A stretch of DNA of 64,000 nucleotides from Candidatus Obscuribacterales bacterium (GCA_021732085.1 JAKFVQ010000027.1:62001-126000), one strand, 5' to 3'. Shown: positions 25,465 to 35,446, numbered from the stretch's first letter. Notes: generated by a model from the sequence alone, not told the origin. A program made the numbers and translations.

Positions 25465-26397
25465 TTAAGTCAAGTTCAAAGCAATGTCATCGATTCTGGC
25501 AAAGTGTTCGCCTGGCCAACTCAATGTCGAGAGCCGCTCTCCCTCCCGGTCAAATAGCAGAAGTGAATAATCATAACTTTCCTCAGAGAGCGCAGTGCTA
25601 ATCGCGAAGTAGCGGCCATCAGAGGACCATGTTGGTTGGGATAACCTCAAAACACCAAATTCATCAACTAGATCTGCAAGATGTTTGGAAAATGTGCCGT
25701 CACGGCTTAACAAATAAAATCCTTCGCAATATCGTTCTTTTGCTGCGCCTCCCGAAACTAAAAATTGAAGGTCCGGGGACCAGCACCTTACGCCGTCAAC
25801 CGATGGTTGGTTGAGAAGATGAACGGTCTTCTGTGTAGACATTTCAAATATATAAAGGCTCTTTCGATCAAAGTCATCTGATTCATCACTTGAGGCTTCC
25901 AGTAAAATCGCTGAACTGTCTGGCAGCCAGGACGCTCCATGAACATGAAACAGATGCTCGGCGTAATAATTTTCGTCACTTCCATCTGGCTTTGCAAGGG
26001 CGAAGCCAGCGTTGTTGTCAGCGTAATCCCAGAGCAGAAATGCATATTTTCCATCTGGAGAATTCCACGGAAAGTTCAAAGGATCAAATTGCGCTCGCCC
26101 TTCAGTTTGTGTCTGCGTTCCATCAGGGAATGACACTCTGTATCTTGTTGGATCATAGCTCTTCTCATCCGGAGCGTACCGAGAGATTGTATATTCTAAG
26201 GAGCCATCTATAGACCATTCCGGATCTAAGGCGCTAGTTGCTGGATGATCGTTTTCAGTAACCAGATCTATGCGTTTCAAATTGGAGCCATCTGCATCTA
26301 CAATAAAAACTCTAAACCTGAAAGTTGCTTGAGGTCCACCGGGCGTAGTATTGACCATCGCGGTAAATGCAATTTGTCCATCAAGTTTAAGATCCAT
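25465..26397 (-). CDS. TolB/WD40-like beta-propeller protein
   Basis: This encodes 310 residues. Repeated PD40-type blades are recognisable: FIVDADGSNLKRIDLV with DPEWSIDGSLEYTIS, FALAKPDGSDENYYAEHLFHVHGASWLPDS, and QPTWSSDGRYFAIST. Each has the x-W-S-x-D-G-x turn typical of TolB propellers. There is no signal peptide, so unlike TolB it is probably cytoplasmic. Neighbours on the same strand include another propeller-like protein upstream at 26529-27062. No enzymatic residues are evident; it is likely a binding or sensing scaffold. Family TolB-like is fairly sure, role unknown. Confidence 0.75.
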   Translation of the reverse strand: MDLKLDGQIAFTAMVNTTPGGPQATFRFRVFIVDADGSNLKRIDLVTENDHPATSALDPEWSIDGSLEYTISRYAPDEKSYDPTRYRVSFPDGTQTQTEGRAQFDPLNFPWNSPDGKYAFLLWDYADNNAGFALAKPDGSDENYYAEHLFHVHGASWLPDSSAILLEASSDESDDFDRKSLYIFEMSTQKTVHLLNQPSVDGVRCWSPDLQFLVSGGAAKERYCEGFYLLSRDGTFSKHLADLVDEFGVLRLSQPTWSSDGRYFAISTALSEESYDYSLLLFDREGERLSTLSWPGEHFARIDDIALNLT

Positions 26398-26528
26398 TTT
26401 TCTTGATCCAGTTTACGACGACCATTTCATGACACCGGTGCAATTTGGACAGGGTTCCAGAAGTAGGTGTAAGATTCTCAACTTGAAAGGTGTTCAATCT
26501 TCGCACTTTAGGGCTTGTTTCTAAACAG

Positions 26529-27062
26529 TTATGATTTTGGACCAGATTCAAGATTGAATTGGGATTTGGAACCCATAACATCCACCGTGACAATGCCATC
26601 GATAACCGTGTAGTCCCAGGGTGGTTCAACAAACATTGTCCATAGTTTTTTACCTGCGATGTTCCAAGCAGCCAGTTCAAGTTCCGCGGACATAACAATC
26701 GTATTGCCGAAGCGTTGCCAATTCCAGAAACCACAGTTAGCCTGATCCTCCCAAAGCCTTGCTGGTGGATCTAACTTGTAAGCGAGGATTCTTTCGCCAG
26801 CCCCCACAAACAAGAGTTTGGTTTCTGTAACGAGAAGCGCTCCAGGATAGAAACTATTGCAAGCGTCATCGAAGCGCTGAGCAATGACGAGGAATGGCCA
26901 GCCGCCATCCTTTTCAACGCCGAGAAAGCATGACTTTCCTTCCGAAGCAGTGATGTTGAAATGCTCCGAGAGAACCGCGTGCTTGCAATATTCATTGTAT
27001 AGGTTGGGAAGTCCGTCGTGTACGCATAGCAAATTGTAATTATCAATTGCGATATTGAACAT
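26529..27062 (-). CDS. Hypothetical beta-rich protein
   Basis: This encodes 177 residues from the ATG at 27062; the frame opens from a TTG at 27074. It is strand-rich with few helices. The motifs FYPGALLVTETKLLFVGAGERILAYKL and LELAAWNIAGKKLWTMFVEPPWDYTV look like blades of a propeller: alternating hydrophobic strands ended by G-K-K-L-W and W-x-x-x-V turns, as in PQQ-like repeats. It is too short for a full propeller, so it may be a half unit or a distinct fold. It lies upstream of the TolB-like gene on the same strand, about 130 bases away. I cannot name the family. Confidence 0.65.
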   Translation of the reverse strand: MFNIAIDNYNLLCVHDGLPNLYNEYCKHAVLSEHFNITASEGKSCFLGVEKDGGWPFLVIAQRFDDACNSFYPGALLVTETKLLFVGAGERILAYKLDPPARLWEDQANCGFWNWQRFGNTIVMSAELELAAWNIAGKKLWTMFVEPPWDYTVIDGIVTVDVMGSKSQFNLESGPKS

Positions 27063-27213
27063 TAGAACCGCCAACTTACCGCTACAGAAGCTATTGTACA
27101 GTGGACCAAGCGGCTGACCAGCCGGTCATCGCTCACCAATTTTCGATCGAGTTTGAAAAAATGTCGAGCTGTCTATGCGAGCTTATCGAGTTTTGGCACA
27201 GTCTGCTGAGAGG

Positions 27214-28110
27214 TTATGGTGCAACTATTGAATTTTGAGATAGTCTCTCGAAGTTTAGCCCAGCAGGTGTCTTCATAATTCCTAGAAACAGAAAGAGGAC
27301 AAAAACAACTACGGTGGCTATTCCAAGCAAGCCGAGCGGACGTCCCTTGTCGGCTCTGCTAGAGCTGTCCTGATAGCCCATTGGCACGACTGCCGCAAAA
27401 CCGGCACGCGCATAATCTCTGACCATCGAGAGTTCGCCCACGGTCGCGCAGGAATCCAATGCATTCAATACTGTAGTCCGTGATTGCTTGAAGAATGACT
27501 GAAGGTCGTAGTACCTGCGCTGAATGCGGTGATAAACCGTCGCCAGTGCGGCAAGACCGACGAGATAACCCAAGCCCTGAATCTGGTCATGAAACCAAAC
27601 TGCAGCTAACATGGTCGCTGCGCATACACCCAGGAATATTTGGAAATTACGCCGATGGATGAGCATGATTCGCAGTGTGCCTTGATAGTAATCATTCTCC
27701 AGGTCAAGCACGGCGAACTTGCGCAGGTCTCCGATTTTCACATAAGGTCCCAATTCTGCTAATCGGACGCAACGGTTCAGCACAAGGATGCGCGTCATGC
27801 TTTCGCCGGTTCGGCTTTGCTGCGCAAGTGACTGCTCGAGCTGTTCGGCTGTGATGACCTTATCGCGCAACAGGTGTTCTCCGAGCGAAATCGGAGCTTC
27901 TTTCTGTTTCTTTGTTTTTTCCTGCGAGCTGGAGTCTTTTTCTTCTTCCGAGGAAGCATTCGCCGCGAAAGCAGATGTGCTGCAAGCACTATCCTCGTAA
28001 ATAGCCGGGGGAAGAACAAGTTGCAGCCCTTGACCAATGGGATAATTCAGCGAACGACGCTCCTCATTGCCGGGCCCAAACCATTCCTTCAGTCCGAATT
28101 CGTAACTCAT
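27214..28110 (-). CDS. Membrane protein with MshEN (GspE N-terminal) domain
   Basis: This encodes 298 residues, with GGGAG before the ATG at 28110. A disordered Glu/Lys-rich stretch (residues ~50-72) precedes ISLGEHLLRDKVITAEQLEQSLAQQ, the typical LG-x-x-L-x-x-x-x-x-I-x-x-x-Q-L-x-x-A-L pattern of MshEN/T2SSE-N domains (residues ~74-125). These domains are known to bind c-di-GMP in some ATPases. Here no ATPase follows. Instead there is a pair of membrane helices around residues 155-190 (FLGVCAATMLAAVWF and LGYLVGLAALATVY) and a last one near residue 265 (LLGIATVVVFVLFLFLGIM). It may be a membrane-bound nucleotide sensor; this is inference. Confidence 0.75.
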   Translation of the reverse strand: MSYEFGLKEWFGPGNEERRSLNYPIGQGLQLVLPPAIYEDSACSTSAFAANASSEEEKDSSSQEKTKKQKEAPISLGEHLLRDKVITAEQLEQSLAQQSRTGESMTRILVLNRCVRLAELGPYVKIGDLRKFAVLDLENDYYQGTLRIMLIHRRNFQIFLGVCAATMLAAVWFHDQIQGLGYLVGLAALATVYHRIQRRYYDLQSFFKQSRTTVLNALDSCATVGELSMVRDYARAGFAAVVPMGYQDSSSRADKGRPLGLLGIATVVVFVLFLFLGIMKTPAGLNFERLSQNSIVAP

Positions 28111-28282
28111 AAATGTTACTCCCGTTTATGCCCAAGCAAAGGTTTGCGGCTCGGCGAAATGTCGCGAAGTCGCGGGCGTCTAAAGCGAATGAAATTATAC
28201 TTCATCTGGGCCATTCTTAACCTTAAATCGGGGCGGACGTCGTACTATCGCGTTGTCAGTCAGCTCAGGGCTGTTGCTCATC

Positions 28283-29140
28283 ATGACATTCCGGCTCAAA
28301 CCCATCTACGCAACTTTTATCGCTGGCATCCTGACGTTTGCGTATTCTGTAATGGCAATCGGCGAGAATGTGCCAAGTTCGGAATCTTCTGAAGAAGAGG
28401 AGATCGGAATCAACATTTCAAAGTCCGGATACGACAAACTGAAGCGGGGCTTCGACTGGGAGAAAGAGACCAAAAGAACGGACTATTACTTTGACGCCTT
28501 TGACGGAAAGTCGTTCGTTCTCGTGCACCTTTCCACTCCTTACAAACTGCGCCTAAAGAACAAGGAGGATGGCCTCTTTCTTCAGTTCTCGCACCCAATT
28601 CAACGGGAGACAATTACTGTTCAGGGTGTCCCCCTATATGTGCGGCGAACGAAGGCTGAACAGATTCAGTGCAGCCAATCATTTGGAGAACAGTTAATAA
28701 GCACTATCAATAGATATTTTGCAAATCTAGATATCGGCGGTGCCAAGTTATTGGCTGCGGCAGAGGATTTCAATAAAGTCTGGTATGCAAACGCGAATGA
28801 AATTTCCACTAAAGTAAAAAGTGTACTGACAAATACGACCGCAAAAATAGTGCCCACCCAAGAAAACATGAAGGAGCGCCTTACGCTTAAGTGCAAGCTT
28901 GCCGGAGTCAAGTTTAAGTTGTTTCTAGAAGATAAGCGGGCGCGTAACAACAATGGTGATTGGCTACACGTGTATGGAGTCGAGGCAGAACCACGGTCGA
29001 CTTACAAACATGAAGACATGCTCGCCGCTGCAAAAGCGCTTGGTGAGCTAGTGGCAAACAAAGGATTGAACACTGCAGATCTTCGTTCTGACAATCCTGA
29101 TGCGACTGAATTTACGCTGAAGCAGCTGATGAAAAAGTGA
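28283..29140 (+). CDS. Secreted hypothetical protein
   Basis: This encodes 285 residues from the ATG at 28283; the frame opens from a TTG at 28253. The N-terminus (FRLKPIYATFIAGILTFAYSVMA) is an export signal with probable cleavage after VMA. The mature part begins with an acidic segment (SSEEEEIG) and continues as a mixed alpha/beta domain with several Lys-rich strands. I recognise no domain. It is transcribed divergently from the MshEN protein (172-base gap) and converges with the repeat protein at 29246. Periplasmic or surface location is likely. Confidence 0.65.
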   Translation: MTFRLKPIYATFIAGILTFAYSVMAIGENVPSSESSEEEEIGINISKSGYDKLKRGFDWEKETKRTDYYFDAFDGKSFVLVHLSTPYKLRLKNKEDGLFLQFSHPIQRETITVQGVPLYVRRTKAEQIQCSQSFGEQLISTINRYFANLDIGGAKLLAAAEDFNKVWYANANEISTKVKSVLTNTTAKIVPTQENMKERLTLKCKLAGVKFKLFLEDKRARNNNGDWLHVYGVEAEPRSTYKHEDMLAAAKALGELVANKGLNTADLRSDNPDATEFTLKQLMKK

Positions 29141-29245
29141 GTGTTCTTAAAAAGCGCTAGATGAACTCTCGGATTGAAGGCACCCTGAATCGGGAATTGT
29201 GATACTAGCTTTGGTGTCTTACAAACTTGTGCAGTTGCAACGATA

Positions 29246-30199
29246 TTACTTCTCTTTCGTGGCGTCAATTACTTCGGCTGCCCCTCTGGCGCTCGTGTAA
29301 TAAACCCGGATTAACGGATGTCCCTGGTAATCTGGACCTACATATTTCGCTGGATGCAATGTCCAACCTTCAGGAAGGCTTGTGAGACCGCCTGTCCATA
29401 TGATGCTACCTGATCCATCGATGGTGAATGGGTGAAAGCTTCCCTGTTGGCTGGAAAAGCCCTTGTAGGTGCGTCCTCTGATTTCGATAGTTCCAATGTG
29501 GATGTAGCTTCGCCCAGAGATTTTGTTGCACGTATAAATTCCATCGGGAGGTGCGCCAACACCTTTTTCAGTTGCCGGTGCGCTTGGAGCAGCGGTAACT
29601 GTGTTTTGGTTGCCGACATTTCGAGGGGGCTGGCTGCCGGCATTTCCAGTCTTGGTGCCCGCACCATTTCTCAGATTCGGTTGACCTACACTTATGCCTC
29701 CGTTTGTGCCACCTAATGGGATTCCGGTGGATGCGGTGGTACTGCTCGCGCCACTAGGATTCTTAAGCTGTTCTTTGTCAAACCACAGGCCTACGTCTGC
29801 ACTATAGCCTGATCCGTCCATATGAACCTTTACGAGCTTTCCAGTATCCTCGAGGACAGTGCCGTAGGCACCATTAACCTTTATGCGTTCGCCGGGCTTG
29901 TGGGGGCCGCTTGCATTATTTCCAAAGTTAATTTGGGTACCGCTCGTGCTAATGCCTCCTGATGGTGTATTGGCACCGGTGGTGCCACCAGCGTTAACTT
30001 TCTCTTTCTCATACCACAGACCAACATCTGCACTATAGCCTGATCCATCGATATGTACTTTGACGAGCTTTCCTGTATCTTCGACGACGGTTCCGCTTTT
30101 GTTATCCACCGTAACTTTCTCGCCCGGCTGGAAGGCTGACGCCTCAGGAATCATCAATGCCGAAGCTGCCAGAACTGCAGCAAGCGCGAGTCGTTTCAT
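29246..30199 (-). CDS. Secreted protein with two SH3-like repeats and unique C-terminal domain
   Basis: This encodes 317 residues; GGAG precedes the ATG at 30199. Residues 1-22 form a signal peptide ending ASA. Two near-identical 43-residue units at 24-66 and 102-144 share PGE(K/R), EDTGKLVKVH(I/M)DGSGYSADVGLW and KE. They read like small beta barrels (KOW/SH3-like). A Gly/Asn/Thr-rich linker follows, then a C-terminal domain from about residue 218 (DGIYTCNKISGRSYIHIG), with two-strand turns. The mature protein should be outside the cytoplasm. It lies 79 bases downstream of the CHAT protein gene on the same strand, so the two may be co-expressed. Binding of polysaccharide or peptidoglycan is possible but not shown. 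Confidence 0.75.
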   Translation of the reverse strand: MKRLALAAVLAASALMIPEASAFQPGEKVTVDNKSGTVVEDTGKLVKVHIDGSGYSADVGLWYEKEKVNAGGTTGANTPSGGISTSGTQINFGNNASGPHKPGERIKVNGAYGTVLEDTGKLVKVHMDGSGYSADVGLWFDKEQLKNPSGASSTTASTGIPLGGTNGGISVGQPNLRNGAGTKTGNAGSQPPRNVGNQNTVTAAPSAPATEKGVGAPPDGIYTCNKISGRSYIHIGTIEIRGRTYKGFSSQQGSFHPFTIDGSGSIIWTGGLTSLPEGWTLHPAKYVGPDYQGHPLIRVYYTSARGAAEVIDATKEK

Positions 30200-30278
30200 C
30201 TACCAATCTCCAAAAGCGCTTTACTCTAGCACAATCGGACCGTGTCATTAAAGAAGATGGCTATTGTTGTCGGTCTGA

Positions 30279-32948
30279 TTACCATCCCTCGCCGATCAAG
30301 ATCCAGGCGCCCCATAATGCGGTATTTCTTGAGCCGCCCGGGAGCCTTTTGATCAAATCTTGTTGGGCTTGCTTGAGCGCTTGGGCTGGACCCATTTTTT
30401 TACCCCAGAGATTTGAATAGAACTCCTTCATCAATTCAGCTGTTTCGTTGTCTGGTACTCTCCAGAGCGAGAGAAGCACGTTTTGCGATCCGGCCGCTAG
30501 AATAGGAGCGCCCAATCCCATCACACCCTGTCCAGCCAATTCTTCACCACGTCCGGTGTCACATGCAGATAACGTAACAAGTTTGCACTGACTCAAATCA
30601 GTATCGAGAAATTCTTCGGCTGTGATTATTCCTGCCTTTTCCGAGCTCTTGTCGCTGCTTACTTTGTTTGCTCCGGCGAATGCCAATCCTGATTCAAGAA
30701 GTGGATTGCGTCTGGACAAGTTCGAGTCAAAGCGAGGGCGAAGCTGCACTGATCGAGATTGATTTTGCACTGCCCTTGTCTTGTCGAGCCAGCTGTCGTT
30801 GAAGAAAAATCCATGTGTTGCCAGATGCGCATAGGTTGATTTCGGCAGAAATTTGAGCACTTCGGATTTGTTTGCGGCTGGACCTGTGCGTTCAACGAGG
30901 GCGATGTTGTCAGCTTTGGCCAATGCGGCAATGCTAGCAGCCTCCACTGAAGTTCCTTTTAGAGGAGGGAAGTGAAACACACCTTGCGCTGCCGTTTTGT
31001 CAAGACCGGCATTGAAATCCACATTACCTACAAGAAACATTGATTGCGCTGCAATTTCTTTCTTTCGTGGATTCTCTCTTATTTTTACCAGCTCGTGGCA
31101 GCAATCGATTTGACTTACTAGGAAGTCCAATTTCGGAATTGCTTTGGCTAGCAATTGCCATGGGAGTCTGGCAAGCTGGGAATCAGGACAAACCCAAACC
31201 CTGTTTGTCCGTGCCGGAAGTGCAATGAAAGCTTTCTTCAATCCCTGTGCTAGTTGATTCCACGAACTCTCGGATTCCTGGAAGGATGTGACTTCTTCTC
31301 GCCACTTCTTCACCTGTGCATGCAAGGTATTCGCATCGCCAAGATCGACCAGGTTTTGCGAACTCTCAACTGCGCCACCGCTGGTAATGACTGCTGCATA
31401 TCGAAGCTGACGTGTAATTCCGCTTTCACCAGGGATGAGCTTTTGGTACTGATAAATGTCGATAACAGATTCATTGTCTTTAAGCAGACTTCGAAAGTTC
31501 TTAAGATTCAATTTGTTATTGGACGCCGATGCGGAAGCGTTAGAGGCGATTTTTCTCTCAAGAGACTCCTTGGCATTTGTGAGTTGCTGATTGCGTTCTT
31601 TCCATTCGGCAAGATCCATGTTGCCGGCTTCGAGATACCAGGCTGCTAGTTCTGATCTGATTTTGGTAAGCTTTTCTAAACCGGCTCTCAGTTCTGGAGT
31701 TGCTGCCCGTCGCCGTGTCTCAGACTGCTTCGCCAATGAGCCTAACAAGGTTCCTTTCCAGGAAAAAACAATTTCGTAGACTGCTCTTGTTTTGTCAGGA
31801 TCGTTGCATACTGATAAGAGGCGCGATACTTGTTCGCGATTATAAGCCTTGTACATGGCATATTGTTCGGCGACTGAACAGTAGGGCAGTAGCTCTGTGA
31901 AATATGTGTCTACGATGTGTGCGGCGCGCAAGTAGTACGTCTCTGCATCTTTCGCGTTTCCATCTAGAAGGTGAAGGTCGCCCATATTGTTCAGCAGAAC
32001 AACAAGATCTATATGCGACTGTCCTTTTGCTCTTTCGCTAATTTTGAGTGCGCGTTCCAACAGCGGTTTTGCATCTGCCATGTGTCCCGTATCAAGATTT
32101 AATATCGCCACATTGTTTAGCAATGAGGCCAGCTCAATGTGGTCTGGTCCGAGCGATTTTTCTTTTATCTCCAATGCGCGCCGGAAAAGCGGCAGGCATT
32201 CTTCATATTGACGCTTGTCTTCCAGGCTGCTTCCAAGGCTCTCCAGGCACTGCGCAAGCTCGACCGCATCAGCCTCGTTCTTTTCTGCAAACGCGAGCGC
32301 GCGTCTGTATGCGGACAATGCCTTGCTGCCTTCATCCAGTGCATCCAGCACTCCTGCATAATTTCTCAATGTGCGTCCAGCTTTTGAATTGTCTCCGAGC
32401 TCTTCGTAAATGGTAAAGGCACGTTCATATAATGGCCGCGAACCTTCGAAATCACCTTGCAAATAAAGTAGTGTGGCTAAGTTGTTCATTGCCCACGCGA
32501 AGTCATTGTCTTTCAAATGCTGCGCTTCCGAGATGCTGATCGCCTGCTCGAATAACTTTCGCGCGGCTCCAAGATCGCCGTCTTGTTGAAGAAGCCAGCC
32601 CAGATTGTTGAGGTATTTACGATTGCTACGGTCCTCTGCTCCAGCTGATTTTTGGTTTAGCTGCAATGATTGCTTGGCTAAATCGATTGCGTGGGGGTAA
32701 TCTTCTTGCTTGATAAGCACCGAAATTTCGTTTGTCAGCGATTGTAATTGAGCTTCAGTTTGTGTGTCTTCTGCTGCAGCGATCGCGCAGGCGTTCGTTA
32801 TTATCAAAGCCACCGAAATGCTTGCAAATAGCGCTTTTACTTTCGACGCGTTCGGTAATTTCAGGGCTCGAACCGTTGCGAACGGAATTCTTTCGCGATC
32901 CAACCAGCCATGCGTTTTTTGCTTAACTATCAATGACAGAGCTATCAT
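30279..32948 (-). CDS. TPR-CHAT protein (caspase-like peptidase domain)
   Basis: This encodes about 889 residues from the ATG at 32948, with a TTG start possible at 32954. The N-terminus has a hydrophobic export/anchor segment (ALFASISVALIITNACAIAAA). Residues ~65-390 hold six or more TPR_12 pairs (LNNLGWLLQQDGDLGAARKLFEQA, LLNNVAILNLDTGHMADAKPLLERA). After a helical linker, the C-terminal ~300 residues form a CHAT domain. The caspase-type dyad is intact: His near residue 711 in YAHLATHGFF and Cys near 795 in LVTLSACDTGRG, followed by the conserved G-x-x-x-A-F/P-x-x-A-G-x-x-x-V-L-x-S-L-W block. CHAT proteins are clan CD cysteine peptidases, some activated by partner binding through their TPRs. 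An exported location makes a classical intracellular death role less certain. Confidence 0.9.
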   Translation of the reverse strand: MIALSLIVKQKTHGWLDRERIPFATVRALKLPNASKVKALFASISVALIITNACAIAAAEDTQTEAQLQSLTNEISVLIKQEDYPHAIDLAKQSLQLNQKSAGAEDRSNRKYLNNLGWLLQQDGDLGAARKLFEQAISISEAQHLKDNDFAWAMNNLATLLYLQGDFEGSRPLYERAFTIYEELGDNSKAGRTLRNYAGVLDALDEGSKALSAYRRALAFAEKNEADAVELAQCLESLGSSLEDKRQYEECLPLFRRALEIKEKSLGPDHIELASLLNNVAILNLDTGHMADAKPLLERALKISERAKGQSHIDLVVLLNNMGDLHLLDGNAKDAETYYLRAAHIVDTYFTELLPYCSVAEQYAMYKAYNREQVSRLLSVCNDPDKTRAVYEIVFSWKGTLLGSLAKQSETRRRAATPELRAGLEKLTKIRSELAAWYLEAGNMDLAEWKERNQQLTNAKESLERKIASNASASASNNKLNLKNFRSLLKDNESVIDIYQYQKLIPGESGITRQLRYAAVITSGGAVESSQNLVDLGDANTLHAQVKKWREEVTSFQESESSWNQLAQGLKKAFIALPARTNRVWVCPDSQLARLPWQLLAKAIPKLDFLVSQIDCCHELVKIRENPRKKEIAAQSMFLVGNVDFNAGLDKTAAQGVFHFPPLKGTSVEAASIAALAKADNIALVERTGPAANKSEVLKFLPKSTYAHLATHGFFFNDSWLDKTRAVQNQSRSVQLRPRFDSNLSRRNPLLESGLAFAGANKVSSDKSSEKAGIITAEEFLDTDLSQCKLVTLSACDTGRGEELAGQGVMGLGAPILAAGSQNVLLSLWRVPDNETAELMKEFYSNLWGKKMGPAQALKQAQQDLIKRLPGGSRNTALWGAWILIGEGW

Positions 32949-33093
32949 TTTCAAATGCTCAGTGACTTTCGATGACCCGCAAAATCGATTTCCAACGCTT
33001 GTTCATAATTCATTTTGCTTAGCGGATACTGTAACACGTTGAACTCTTTGAGTGATATAACCACTTTCACAACTGAGCCGATCATACCCATCC

Positions 33094-35124
33094 TTATTGA
33101 CTGGTTTTCTGATTTTGGGCTGCGCTTGAGAGTTGTTGGCGATCATCCTTTTGCTGGTAGAGTGAAGAGTAAGCATATTGTCCGCGTCCTTTCGTAACCA
33201 TTTCTACTACGACTGCCGTCTTCAGAATCTTCTCTGCAAGTTTTCCGCTCTTATCGACTTCGCCAATCATTTTGCGATAACCGGGACAACGCAACATTGA
33301 GAGCATCGAAAAATCATTGTGTCTTATGTGCTTGCCAGCAACAACGTCTTGTGAACGAAATCTTCTTGCAATTGCATCAGCGGGGATGACTTCGGAATCG
33401 CTTGGTTCATGATTGCAGCTCATCAGTTCCTGCCCGGGTGCTAACTCTGTTGTTGAGTCATCAGCGACTACGTGCACATCGCCTGGTCCGCTCAATGACT
33501 TGATGCGGTAAATATTTTCGTCTGTTTCAATCATCGCGAGACCGTTCCGCTTGATGCTCACTTCTGCGGTCGGTGTTTTGATTGTTGTATCATCTTTGGC
33601 GGCAACGAAGAGTGCGCCATATAACAATTTCGTGTTGCCATCGCTGTCTTGTTGAACTTGTGTTCCTGGTTGAACCACAATTTGCATTGGCACCGATTCT
33701 TTTTGATCGAGCAAATCCCAGAATTCAGCTCTAAAACGTTTTCTGCTGTTGGCGGCATTTGTGTCGGCAGGGTTGGCGATGTGATTGCCGAAACGAGCTG
33801 TCTTGCCTGCTCGACGTTGATACTGCTGGAGCACTTCGTCTATAGAAACATCGGATTTTTGCACGTTGGACCGCAATTCGACGCCGCCTGCAATTGTATT
33901 TTGTGAGCCATCTACTGGAATCATTTCTTCATCGGGAAGGAGCAGTTGCTGCCCTGCATTTGCTGTCACTTCGACTCCGCGACTTGCTTTTGCCGTCACT
34001 GAAACTGCTTCATCTTGTCCGCAGAGTGCCACCACTTGTAGAGGCTTGCCAGCTTGGCTGTCGATGATTGCAATGGTGCTTGGCTTGATTCTTACATCAC
34101 CCGCCGCCGTCTTGACGGTAGTCATTTCTTCGCCGCTGTCGATCGTGAGTTTTCCCCGATGGAGAATGATTGTATTCATTTCTTGGCTCAGAAGTGTGCC
34201 AACATCACCGCTGATAATTTGACCGCGTCCGCCCTGCAAAACTTGATTCGCGGAGCTGAATAATGTGAGTTGAGCTTGTTGCTGAGCACTGAAGATTATG
34301 TTGGTTACAGCGCCGATTGTCGTTGGTAGTGCAGAACCGAGCGCGGGTAATCCTGGAATGACAGAAGGATTAACGCTGTCTTCCGGCCGGTGCTCTTTGT
34401 CATCCGTTAAGCGAGCTATGGCTGTTCCGACACCGCCTGCACTTGCATCAGCCACGGTCTCGCATACTTGTCCCAATGCTGAGACTGCTTGTCCTGCACG
34501 TTGTCCTGTATGCTGGATGATTCCAGTTGTGGTTGAAGCTACATTACGCGGACCGCTTACAGCAGCATTCGAGAACACCGAAATATTGTGGAAGGTCTGC
34601 ACCAGACCTTGGTTTAAACCGCCAGTCACTTTGCCACCAGATGAAGTGCCAATTGTCCCAGCAAATGTTCCTACATTCGAGAAGCTGCCGAGACCGCTCA
34701 CTCCGCTCAGAGGACTGACTGTGTAAACCTGATTTGATAGAACACTTCCTTGAACCTGCAGCGGAGATATTGTCGAGCCCAAGTTCGGCGAGAGAACCGC
34801 GGTATTAATGGGAGTCACAGATGCTGTCTGGCTCACTGAAGTTATCGGTGAGATAACTGCTCCCGACGGTACAAAAGTACCGGTACTGACTGTCTGTGTA
34901 CTAACCGGCGAAATGCTCGCGGTCGAAATATTATTGGAGAAACCGCCCGTCGGCGCCTGCGTACGTGTGCCAGAGCTGAAGGTATTCACCTGGGAGAAGC
35001 TTGCTCTTGAATTGAAAGTGCCGAAGTCCGCCGCTTTAACCGGCAAGTTACTGATGAGGCACATTAAGCTCGTCAGAAGGACTGAACATTGGGCTGCTTT
35101 CTGGTTTTGGCTGTTGTTTAACAT
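33094..35124 (-). CDS. Secreted protein with two FecR-like domains and C-terminal Cys-Pro motif
   Basis: This encodes 676 residues; GGAAGAG precedes the ATG. A signal peptide (LLTSLMCLISNLPVKA) leads to a long Ser/Thr/Val-rich low-complexity region with ISP and SPL repeats (residues ~35-270). Two FecR-like beta modules follow: one near GKLTIDSGEEMTTVKTAAGDVRI and one near GALFVAAKDDTTIKTPTAEVSI, each ending in G-Q-x-L/E-L-x. The end carries FSMLSMLRCPGYRK and AEKILKTA, which aligns with the two other FecR-like proteins nearby. FecR domains are known from iron-signalling anti-sigma proteins and many envelope proteins; here no sigma factor is present. It is probably periplasmic and stalk-like. 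The gene is divergent from the next paralog. Confidence 0.75.
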   Translation of the reverse strand: MLNNSQNQKAAQCSVLLTSLMCLISNLPVKAADFGTFNSRASFSQVNTFSSGTRTQAPTGGFSNNISTASISPVSTQTVSTGTFVPSGAVISPITSVSQTASVTPINTAVLSPNLGSTISPLQVQGSVLSNQVYTVSPLSGVSGLGSFSNVGTFAGTIGTSSGGKVTGGLNQGLVQTFHNISVFSNAAVSGPRNVASTTTGIIQHTGQRAGQAVSALGQVCETVADASAGGVGTAIARLTDDKEHRPEDSVNPSVIPGLPALGSALPTTIGAVTNIIFSAQQQAQLTLFSSANQVLQGGRGQIISGDVGTLLSQEMNTIILHRGKLTIDSGEEMTTVKTAAGDVRIKPSTIAIIDSQAGKPLQVVALCGQDEAVSVTAKASRGVEVTANAGQQLLLPDEEMIPVDGSQNTIAGGVELRSNVQKSDVSIDEVLQQYQRRAGKTARFGNHIANPADTNAANSRKRFRAEFWDLLDQKESVPMQIVVQPGTQVQQDSDGNTKLLYGALFVAAKDDTTIKTPTAEVSIKRNGLAMIETDENIYRIKSLSGPGDVHVVADDSTTELAPGQELMSCNHEPSDSEVIPADAIARRFRSQDVVAGKHIRHNDFSMLSMLRCPGYRKMIGEVDKSGKLAEKILKTAVVVEMVTKGRGQYAYSSLYQQKDDRQQLSSAAQNQKTSQ

Positions 35125-35446
35125 ATCTCTTCCACTGGTTGGTCCATATTTAGGACTTTACAGAGAAGTTGTTTATATGTTGTTTACGGCTGAGCGCCGC
35201 CCTGCTGCGGAGCAATCTTGGAGTGTAAACCTCGAACTGTAGAGTGCCAAAGCGCAGCTCAGCTCAGCCCGGATCAGTGTTTAGAATCAGCAGTTTAGTA
35301 AAATCGGATGTCGAGGGGTGATTTTACACCGTCGCCTGTGGGCACATCTTCAATTGGCGCAGACTATTCTTGACTTTGTATTCGTGGACCCCTTGTTCCA
35401 ACGAATAGTCTGGCGTTGGCAAAAATTTGGAAAAGGCGGAATCCGA
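35125..35446. other. Divergent intergenic region between two FecR-like genes
   Basis: The two neighbouring genes point away from each other, so this 320-base stretch should hold both promoters. A plus-strand frame from 35318 runs into the right-hand gene but does not look coding before 35447. I see no clear operator or hairpin. Confidence 0.3.
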
